DNA from: Aquificota bacterium
Lineage (GTDB): Bacteria; Aquificota; Aquificia; Aquificales; Hydrogenothermaceae
DNA length: 7,972 nucleotides
Assembly (NCBI GenBank): GCA_013153795.1
Contig: JAADDV010000187.1
Location: 1-7,972, forward strand
Reading direction: 5' to 3'
The notes beneath the pieces were generated by a model. It saw only the letters and a program-made list of their open reading frames with translations. It made no database searches and was not told where the DNA came from. Shown here in pieces: positions 1 through 5,044 of this stretch; position 1 is the stretch's first letter; each line of letters opens with the position of its first letter. The position numbers were made by a program, and so were the translations under genes.

Positions 1-9
1 AGAGAGTAA

Positions 10-732
10 CTCATCAAATTCTTAGCTTCAGCTATAAAAATTCTTCCTGAATATGAAAGGGGAGTTGTTTTTCGTCTTGGAAGAGTTATTGGTGCTAAAG
101 GTCCAGGACTAGTTATCTTAATTCCAATCATAGATAAAATGGTAAGAGTTTCTTTAAGAGTAGTAACCTTAGATGTTCCTACTCAGGATATTATTACAAA
201 AGATAATGTTCCTGTTAAAGTTGATGCTGTTGTATATTTTAGAGTTGTAGACCCAGTCAAAGCTATTGTCAATGTAGAAGATTATATTTATGCTACCTCC
301 CAGATAGCTCAAACAACCTTAAGAAGTGTTTGTGGACAAGCAGAATTTGATGAGTTACTCTCTCAAAGAGACAAAATAAACATGAAACTTCAAGAGATAA
401 TAGATAAAGAAACAGATGCATGGGGAGTTAAAGTAGTATCAGTTGAATTAAAAAGAATAGATTTACCAGAAGAGCTTGTAAAAGCTATGGCTAAGCAGGC
501 TGAAGCAGAAAGAGAAAGAAGAGCAAAAATTATATCTGCTGAAGCTGAATATCAAGCTGCAGAAAAGTTAGTAGAAGCAGCCCAAATGCTTTCAAAACAA
601 CCTTTAGCTATTCAATTAAGATACTTAGAGACATTAAATAGTATTGGACAAAAAGGAACAAAAACTATTGTGTTCCCATTCCCTACGGAAGTTTTAGAAA
701 TTATAGAGGCACTAAAGAAAAAAGAAAAATAA
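10..732 (+). CDS. Slipin / stomatin-like SPFH (band 7) membrane protein, 5'-incomplete
   Basis: Slipins are membrane-anchored SPFH proteins that form oligomeric scaffolds and often work with an NfeD-type partner; their exact role is not settled. The reading frame is open from base 10 and gives recognisable slipin sequence from about base 22: a short hydrophobic piece, then LPEYERGVVFRLGR, the band 7 core (VPTQDIITKDNVPVKVDAVVYFRV, shown in part: TKDNVPVKVDAVVYFRV) and a charged helix rich in Ala/Glu/Arg (AEAERERRAKIISAEAEY). The C-terminus (FPFPTEVLEIIEALKK) looks complete. The first ATG, at 139, is not the real start, because about 40 conserved residues lie before it and no ribosome binding site precedes it. 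An in-frame TAA at 7-9 and the absence of any ATG, GTG or TTG between it and 139 leave the gene without a start, and most of the N-terminal membrane helix is missing. It may be a contig-edge artefact or a truly disrupted gene. The family call is firm; its integrity is not. Confidence 0.85.
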   Translation, partial: LIKFLASAIKILPEYERGVVFRLGRVIGAKGPGLVILIPIIDKMVRVSLRVVTLDVPTQDIITKDNVPVKVDAVVYFRVVDPVKAIVNVEDYIYATSQIAQTTLRSVCGQAEFDELLSQRDKINMKLQEIIDKETDAWGVKVVSVELKRIDLPEELVKAMAKQAEAERERRAKIISAEAEYQAAEKLVEAAQMLSKQPLAIQLRYLETLNSIGQKGTKTIVFPFPTEVLEIIEALKKKEK

Positions 733-733
733 A

Positions 734-761
734 TTAAAAGCTCCCATATGGGAGCTTTTAA
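734..761. terminator. Bidirectional intrinsic terminator between slipin and tpx
   Basis: A perfect 28-bp palindrome (stem core AAAAGCTCCC / GGGAGCTTTT around a central ATAT) begins two bases after the slipin stop codon and ends 11 bases before the tpx stop codon. Because the palindrome includes the flanking A and T tracts, each strand yields a GC-containing stem followed by a U-run. It should therefore end transcription of both convergent genes. Confidence 0.85.
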
Positions 762-772
762 AAATTAATACA

Positions 773-1291
773 TTAAGCTTTAGCAGTTTCTAAAGATTTA
801 ACACAAGATAAAACATCATCATAGTTAGGTTCCTCTGTAATTTCAGGAACAAGCTGTTTGTAAACAATCTTGCCATCAGAATCAACAACAAAAATAGCCC
901 TTGCTAAAATTCCTTTTAATGCTCCTTCTGCAATTAAAACACCATATTTTTCCATATCTCTGTATCTAAAGTCAGATGCAACAGTTACATTTCCAATGTT
1001 ATAAGATTCACAAAATCTTTTTTCTGCGAATGGTAAATCCATTGAAACAACTGTTACATCAATATCAAGACCAGCAACCATTTCATTAAATTTCTTAGTT
1101 TCTGTTTCACAAACTGGAGTATCTAAAGAAGGAACTGTAATAATTAATTGAGGTTTTCCTTTTGCTCCTCCAATTGTTTTTTCAGAAAGGTCTGAAGCTA
1201 CTACTATTGCTTCAGGAGCTCTGTCTCCTACATTTAATTCTGGTCCAGCCAGTGCTACTGGATTTCCTTTTAAAGTAACTGTTACTGCCAT
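773..1291 (-). CDS. tpx: Thiol peroxidase (Tpx, atypical 2-Cys peroxiredoxin)
   Basis: Tpx reduces hydrogen peroxide and alkyl hydroperoxides in the cytoplasm, using thioredoxin as reductant. The 172-residue product is of normal family length. The active-site motif PSLDTPVCETETKKF puts the peroxidatic cysteine at residue 61, with the conserved Thr at 58. The resolving cysteine is at 94 (KRFCES), the spacing expected for the Tpx subfamily's internal disulphide. A third cysteine at 163 near the C-terminus is extra. The ATG at 1289-1291 is preceded by a strong ribosome binding site (GAGGAGGT at 1299-1306). The gene appears monocistronic: the small gene upstream ends 131 bases away, and its own promoter region carries an FNR-like inverted repeat. 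The convergent terminator at 734-761 follows it. A peroxidase fits a microaerophilic organism. Confidence 0.97.
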   Translation of the reverse strand: MAVTVTLKGNPVALAGPELNVGDRAPEAIVVASDLSEKTIGGAKGKPQLIITVPSLDTPVCETETKKFNEMVAGLDIDVTVVSMDLPFAEKRFCESYNIGNVTVASDFRYRDMEKYGVLIAEGALKGILARAIFVVDSDGKIVYKQLVPEITEEPNYDDVLSCVKSLETAKA

Positions 1292-1309
1292 TTTTCTAAC
1301 CTCCTCAAG

Positions 1310-1325
1310 TTTAATTTAAATTAAA
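1310..1325. repeat. 16-bp perfect AT-only palindrome in the tpx leader
   Basis: TTTAATTTAAATTAAA is its own reverse complement and lies just upstream of the tpx ribosome binding site, across the position where transcription is inferred to begin. It could be an operator for a repressor, or chance in AT-rich sequence. I could not match it to a known consensus; it only loosely resembles AT-rich Fur/PerR boxes. Confidence 0.35.
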
Positions 1326-1329
1326 GATG

Positions 1330-1335
1330 ATTTTA
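1330..1335 (-). promoter_or_regulatory. Candidate -10 element of the tpx promoter
   Basis: TAAAAT on the minus strand matches TATAAT at five of six positions. It begins 22 bases downstream of the FNR-like box, the spacing of a class II activated promoter (box centred near -41.5). No good -35 hexamer is seen, as expected for an activated promoter. The transcription start is inferred only. Confidence 0.4.
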
Positions 1336-1357
1336 AAAGATAAAAAAGGAGCCTTTT

Positions 1358-1371
1358 ATGATATTTATCAA
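1358..1371 (-). promoter_or_regulatory. FNR/CRP-type inverted repeat upstream of tpx
   Basis: The minus strand reads TTGATAAATATCAT, matching the FNR consensus TTGAT-N4-ATCAA at nine of ten fixed positions. It lies 67-80 bases upstream of the tpx ATG and about 41.5 bases from the inferred transcription start. A second box of the same type lies upstream of the bc1 operon. The binding protein is not encoded in the window, so its identity is inference. Confidence 0.45.
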
Positions 1372-1422
1372 ACACTGTTTTATTTGAATAGTATTAAAAA
1401 GTTATTAATCTAAGAGGAAAAG

Positions 1423-1560
1423 CTATTTATGACAGTCTTTAGATATAGGACAAGAAGCACACTTTCCTTTTTCGGAGTAAGCTTTGAATTTTTTATATAG
1501 AAAACGGATAGAAAGAAACAAAATGAAAAATACTATTAGATAATCAAAATGAAATTTCAT
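1423..1560 (-). CDS. Small cysteine-rich single-pass membrane protein (45 aa)
   Basis: This short ORF encodes a hydrophobic segment (about residues 7-22, LIVFFILFLSIRFLY) followed by a basic linker and a cysteine cluster at the C-terminus, KCASCPISKDCHK. The pattern is C-x2-C-x5-C with cysteines at 34, 37 and 43. The layout of one helix plus a C-terminal Cys cluster recalls the small FeoB-associated Cys-rich membrane proteins, but no feoB is nearby, so the link is only architectural. The cluster could bind a metal or an iron-sulphur centre. The ATG lies just after the bc1 operon terminator and lacks a recognisable ribosome binding site, which lowers confidence. In favour of a real gene are the helix-then-Cys organisation and the absence of another gene in this 300-base gap. 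It may be expressed by readthrough of the terminator. Confidence 0.55.
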   Translation of the reverse strand: MKFHFDYLIVFFILFLSIRFLYKKFKAYSEKGKCASCPISKDCHK

Positions 1561-1566
1561 ATCAAA

Positions 1567-1590
1567 AGAGAGGGCTTAAAAGCCCCCTTT
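1567..1590 (-). terminator. Intrinsic terminator of the bc1 operon
   Basis: On the minus strand, seven bases after the cytochrome c stop codon, GGGCT-TTTA-AGCCC forms a short GC-rich hairpin followed by TCTCTTTT. Outer bases extend the stem imperfectly. The U-rich tail runs almost to the ATG of the small membrane protein at 1560, so readthrough would be needed for that ORF to share the bc1 transcript. Confidence 0.75.
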
Positions 1591-1597
1591 AAAAATT

Positions 1598-2452
1598 TTA
1601 ATGAATATTTTTCCAGATTTTTCTTTTCCACGCATACGTAAGACCAACCATCACAAGCATATAAGCAAGAACAATAAGGCCTACTTTCTTTCTTTGTTCT
1701 TTGTGAGGGTCTGAAATTTCGTCTAGATATTTGACAATATCATGCTGAGATTTTTCGTCAATTCCAAGTCTTGGCATTGAAGTTCCATGAAGAATTTTGC
1801 TAGGTCTATTAATGAAAGCATGTAGGTATTCTTCTCCTTTTGCTTTGTAAATAATAGATAAATCTGGCGGAACTTTTCCTAGATACTTCTTGAGATTTTC
1901 TTCAGGCGTTTCAGCATATATTTTTTGGTACTTAATACTATGACATCTTACACAAGCTTCAACAGTTTTTTCTTTTGGTGACATATCTTTTTTAGCAATT
2001 CCTTTTAAGTAAGCAGTAATATCAGCTGCCTGCTGGTCATTTAAACCTAAAGGTGGCATTGCAAATTTCGGATTTTCTGTTGCTTTTTGAGGGTCTTTTA
2101 AGAAGTTAATCATAAACTTTTCATCTATAACAGCAGCTATATTAGAAAGGTCAGGAGGAACAACTCCAAAAGAAGCTGCAGCTGTTTTTGGATCCATTGG
2201 AGGCTTAATACCTTCTACTTTGATTCCGTGGCAAGAAGTACAGAACATTTTTGTAGCTTCTTTCCCTTTTGCAGGGTCTCCAGTTCTTACAGCTGGTTCA
2301 GGTAAATCTGAAAACTCAAAATCAGGTAATTTATATTTTTCAATAGCTTCTTCTATCTCTTTATGCATGATACTATGAGCAAGGGGCTCTATACCCCAAT
2401 ATCCAATAAGAACTAACACTACTATAACTAATAAAATTTTTAACTCTTTCAT
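1598..2452 (-). CDS. petC: Cytochrome bc1 complex, diheme cytochrome c subunit (c1 equivalent)
   Basis: This subunit takes electrons from the Rieske protein and passes them to a periplasmic c-type electron carrier. The 284 residues contain two CxxCH heme sites: CTSCH at 71-75 and CVRCH at 167-171. Each is followed by a PPDLS element (99-103 and 195-199) and a likely Met axial ligand in MPPLG (about 132) and MPRLG (about 226), so the protein looks like two tandem class I cytochrome c domains. An N-terminal hydrophobic segment (5-20) and a C-terminal one (257-274) would anchor it at both ends. A diheme c subunit differs from the single-heme c1 of alphaproteobacteria and mitochondria and resembles those of Campylobacterota. 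The start overlaps the cytochrome b stop (ATGA), with GTGGAGGT at 2461-2468 as ribosome binding site, indicating translational coupling. It is the last gene of the operon. The symbol is by position; sequence similarity to classical c1 is low. Confidence 0.9.
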   Translation of the reverse strand: MKELKILLVIVVLVLIGYWGIEPLAHSIMHKEIEEAIEKYKLPDFEFSDLPEPAVRTGDPAKGKEATKMFCTSCHGIKVEGIKPPMDPKTAAASFGVVPPDLSNIAAVIDEKFMINFLKDPQKATENPKFAMPPLGLNDQQAADITAYLKGIAKKDMSPKEKTVEACVRCHSIKYQKIYAETPEENLKKYLGKVPPDLSIIYKAKGEEYLHAFINRPSKILHGTSMPRLGIDEKSQHDIVKYLDEISDPHKEQRKKVGLIVLAYMLVMVGLTYAWKRKIWKNIH

Positions 2453-3651
2453 TGTTGCCCACCTCCACTAGCCACCTGCTTTTTCTCAATAAATGAGATT
2501 ATTGGTAATGAGAAGAAGAAAATAAAGTAAACAATAGCTCCTATAAATCCAAGCCATGCAAATAAACCTGTTGGAGGAAGTTTTCCTAAGATTGTTAAGA
2601 AAACAAAATCTATAATGAATATCCAAAACATTATTCTAAATAAAGGTCTGTGTTTTCCACTAACTATAGGAGACCTGTCTAACCAAGGTAAAAATAGTGG
2701 TAAAAACATAGATGCCACAAAAGCTATTAAACCTAAAGTTTCACTAAAGAAGAAACCTCTTAAAACTTCATAAAATGCTAGGAAATACCATTCTGGATAT
2801 ATATGAGGTGGTGTCTGTAAATAGTTTGCAGGTTGGAAGTTAATTGGATCCATTGCAAATCCATAGTTAAAGAATACAAGATAGAAGAAAAATAGTAAAA
2901 ATACAGACATTACAAAGAATTCCTTAGACATGAATACAGGCCAGAAAGGAATTCCATTCTTTTTCTTTTCTTCTTTTGTCATAGGTATACCATCTTCATT
3001 ATTAGAACCAACTATTCTTACTGCATACATATGAATAACAGTAAATACTAAAATTAAAGCTGGTAGTAGCGTAACGTGTAAAGCAAAGAATCTTGTTAAA
3101 GTAGCATCTTCAACAATATAGTTACCTCTTATCCAGATAACTAAATCAGGTCCGATAAATGGTATTTTTTCAAAAAGAGTTGTGATTGTTTGGGCTGCCC
3201 AGTAAGACATTTGTCCCCAAGGTAAAAGGTATCCTGTAAATGCAGTAGCAGACATAAGCACAAATAAAATAAATCCTGTAACCCAAACTACTTCTCTAGG
3301 AGCTTTATAAGAGCCATAATAAATACCACGAGCCATATGGATAAATAAAACAAGGAACATAATTGATGCACCTACTGCATGAGTATGCCTGAAGACCCAG
3401 CCGTAAGAAACATCCATCATAATAGTTTTGTTTACACTATCAAAAGCAAGCTTCGAATCTGGTTTGTAATACATAAGAAGTATAATTCCAGTAACAACAA
3501 GTATGACAAAAACCAGCATAGTAAGAACACCAAAACTCCATAAAAAGTTGATATTCTTTGGAAGGTAATATTCAGACATCATTACCCTCCAAAGCTCACT
3601 GATAGCTAACCTTTCATCAAGCCATTTCATTAATCCGCCTTTTTTTGCCAT
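2449..3651 (-). CDS. petB: Cytochrome bc1 complex, cytochrome b subunit
   Basis: This is the membrane core of the quinol:cytochrome c oxidoreductase; it carries both b hemes and the Qo and Qi quinone sites. The 400-residue product is a full-length cytochrome b (N-terminal heme domain fused to the C-terminal domain), not split as in b6f. Heme ligands are visible as H91 and H105 in helix B (RHTHAVGAS...HMARG) and H192 and H207 in helix D (FFALHVTLLP...HMY). The Qo region shows PWGQMSYW (144-151) and the PEWY motif at 286-289. About eight hydrophobic segments can be seen. The spacing between the helix D histidines is 15 residues, as in cytochrome b6, rather than the 14 of mitochondrial b. The ribosome binding site GGAGGAG overlaps the Rieske stop codon, ten bases upstream, and the downstream cytochrome c start overlaps its own stop codon. 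Confidence 0.97.
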   Translation of the reverse strand: MAKKGGLMKWLDERLAISELWRVMMSEYYLPKNINFLWSFGVLTMLVFVILVVTGIILLMYYKPDSKLAFDSVNKTIMMDVSYGWVFRHTHAVGASIMFLVLFIHMARGIYYGSYKAPREVVWVTGFILFVLMSATAFTGYLLPWGQMSYWAAQTITTLFEKIPFIGPDLVIWIRGNYIVEDATLTRFFALHVTLLPALILVFTVIHMYAVRIVGSNNEDGIPMTKEEKKKNGIPFWPVFMSKEFFVMSVFLLFFFYLVFFNYGFAMDPINFQPANYLQTPPHIYPEWYFLAFYEVLRGFFFSETLGLIAFVASMFLPLFLPWLDRSPIVSGKHRPLFRIMFWIFIIDFVFLTILGKLPPTGLFAWLGFIGAIVYFIFFFSLPIISFIEKKQVASGGGQQ

Positions 3652-3661
3652 CTTACTCCTC

Positions 3662-4156
3662 CTAGCCTTTCATCATTTTTTGATATTCGGGACCTGCTTC
3701 TCCTAAAATTATTTTAGTCCCTTCTAATTTAAATGGTGGAATATCCAATGGTCTTGGAGGAGGTCCAAAAATGTTTCTTCCACAGGCATCATATTCTCCA
3801 CCATGACAAGGACAATGCCATATTTTCTTTTCAGCTTCCCAGTTTGGAATACAACCTAAATGAGTACAAATACCAACAACAACTGTATACTCATCTAAAA
3901 TAGAGCGATTTTCACATTTACCCATATCAGGAGTTCTTCTTAAAACAAAAACAGGTTTCCCCCTCCAGTTAACAACTTTTATCTGACCAGGTTTTACAGT
4001 AGAAAGGTCAAATGTTACAGTTGCTTGAGCTTTGACTTCAGGGAGAGGTTCCCATGTTTTATACATGGCATAAAGAACCCCAGCAGCACCAACGGCAGCC
4101 CATCCTCCTATAGCATATAGGAGGAAATCCCGTCTACTAACTTTTTCTTCTGCCAT
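3662..4156 (-). CDS. petA: Cytochrome bc1 complex, Rieske iron-sulphur subunit
   Basis: The Rieske protein accepts the first electron from quinol at the Qo site and delivers it to the cytochrome c subunit. The 164-residue product has the two cluster-binding boxes: CTHLGC at 97-102 and CPCHGG at 115-120. C97, H99, C115 and H118 would ligate the [2Fe-2S] cluster, and C102 and C117 would form the stabilising disulphide. The conserved GPPPRPL loop follows at 131-137. The N-terminus has a twin-arginine motif (SRRDFLLYA, Arg 8-9) before an uncleaved hydrophobic anchor (about 12-31), consistent with Tat export of the folded cluster domain. C81 and C125 are additional cysteines with no obvious role. 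The ATG is well set by TAGGAGGT at 4163-4170. It is the first gene of the bc1 operon, and a 150-base leader with an FNR-like site precedes it. Confidence 0.97.
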   Translation of the reverse strand: MAEEKVSRRDFLLYAIGGWAAVGAAGVLYAMYKTWEPLPEVKAQATVTFDLSTVKPGQIKVVNWRGKPVFVLRRTPDMGKCENRSILDEYTVVVGICTHLGCIPNWEAEKKIWHCPCHGGEYDACGRNIFGPPPRPLDIPPFKLEGTKIILGEAGPEYQKMMKG

Positions 4157-4222
4157 TTTAAAACCTCCTATATTATTTGTATATAAAGTAAGTTTTATCT
4201 AACTATAAGAATAGCTTAAAAT

Positions 4223-4237
4223 CTTTAAAATTTAAAG
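4223..4237. repeat. 15-bp palindrome in the bc1 operon leader
   Basis: CTTTAAA-A-TTTAAAG is a perfect inverted repeat with a one-base centre, eight bases from the FNR-like box on the petA side. It may be a second operator or a chance AT-rich palindrome. Confidence 0.3.
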
Positions 4238-4244
4238 TATAAAC

Positions 4245-4258
4245 GTGATTTTTATCAT
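4245..4258 (-). promoter_or_regulatory. FNR/CRP-type inverted repeat upstream of the bc1 operon
   Basis: The minus strand reads ATGATAAAAATCAC, matching TTGAT-N4-ATCAA at eight of ten fixed positions with intact TGAT/ATCA cores. It lies 89-102 bases upstream of the Rieske ATG. The promoter is unclear. TATACT (4236-4241) lies immediately downstream of the box, which would make it a repressor-type site; TATAGT (4202-4207) is further away, which would allow activation. The 150-base gap 4157-4306 holds this box, the palindrome at 4223-4237 and the petA ribosome binding site. I see no terminator for rlmB in it. Confidence 0.4.
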
Positions 4259-4306
4259 ATTTAATCCTATTTAAATAAAACATTGATTCAAAACAAATGA
4301 AAATCT

Positions 4307-5044
4307 TTAATAATTATATTTTTGTTTTACTACTTCCCATAAAGCTATTGCTGTTGCTGAAGAAACATTTAAAGAAGTTACTTTTCCTTTCATAGGAATT
4401 GTTGCTATTAAATCTGAAGTATCAAGTATGGTTTTAGAAACTCCTTTTCCTTCTGAACCAACAACAACAGCAAGAGGGAAAGGAAAAGATAGTTTATGAA
4501 TAGGTTTTCCACCTTTTTCTACAGAAAGAACCCAACCTCCTTTTTTCTTAAATTTATCTAAAAATTGTCTTAAATTTCCTGTTTTTAAAATAGGTATGTG
4601 AAATATAGCTCCTGTGGAAGCTTTTACTACAACTTCATTTATAGGAGAACTTCTTTCTCTTGGGATAACAATACCATGAGCTCCTAGGACTTCAGCTGTC
4701 CTTATTATATTCCCTACATTTTGAGGGTCTGTAATATGGTCTAAAATTAAAGCTATTCCTTCCTTTTCTAAAATATGATTTATAAACTCTTCTTCTTTCC
4801 AATATTGGACAGGACTAAGTAAAGCAACAACTCCTTGGGTTTTTTTTGTTCCTGCTAATTCTTCTATTTTTTTTCTAGGAGCTTTTTGAACTTTTATTTT
4901 TCTTTTTTCTGCCAGTTTTACCAACTCTTTAGGTGGATGAGAATCATGAGCTACAAGAATTTTTTCAATGCTTCTTTCTGCTTTTAAAGCTTCAATAATA
5001 GGGTTTCTTCCCCAGATAACAAAGTTATTTTCTTTATTTTCCAT
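4307..5044 (-). CDS. rlmB: 23S rRNA 2'-O-methyltransferase of the RlmB/SpoU (SPOUT) family
   Basis: RlmB methylates the 2'-OH of a guanosine in the peptidyl-transferase region of 23S rRNA (G2251 in E. coli numbering), using S-adenosylmethionine. The 245-residue length matches the family. An N-terminal RNA-binding domain (about 8-75, starting IWGRNPIIEAL) precedes the knotted SPOUT domain. Its three motifs are visible: motif 1 LDHITDPQNVGNIIRTAE (101-118, with N109 and R115), motif 2 VVVGSEGKGVS (193-203, with E198) and motif 3 IPMKGKVTSLNVSSATAIAL (216-235). The start directly abuts the stop of the Tim44-like gene (TAAATG), with GAGG inside that gene's last codons as ribosome binding site, so the two are probably translationally coupled. 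A related TrmH-type tRNA methyltransferase is the main alternative, but the N-terminal domain favours RlmB. Confidence 0.92.
   Translation of the reverse strand: MENKENNFVIWGRNPIIEALKAERSIEKILVAHDSHPPKELVKLAEKRKIKVQKAPRKKIEELAGTKKTQGVVALLSPVQYWKEEEFINHILEKEGIALILDHITDPQNVGNIIRTAEVLGAHGIVIPRERSSPINEVVVKASTGAIFHIPILKTGNLRQFLDKFKKKGGWVLSVEKGGKPIHKLSFPFPLAVVVGSEGKGVSKTILDTSDLIATIPMKGKVTSLNVSSATAIALWEVVKQKYNY

Noticed and set aside
139..141. ATG at 139 as start of the slipin gene
   Set aside because: About 40 residues of conserved slipin sequence precede it in frame and it has no ribosome binding site.
4157..4306. Terminator for rlmB in the gap before the bc1 operon
   Set aside because: No GC-containing hairpin with a U-tract is visible on the minus strand, so none is reported, although a boundary between operons probably lies here.
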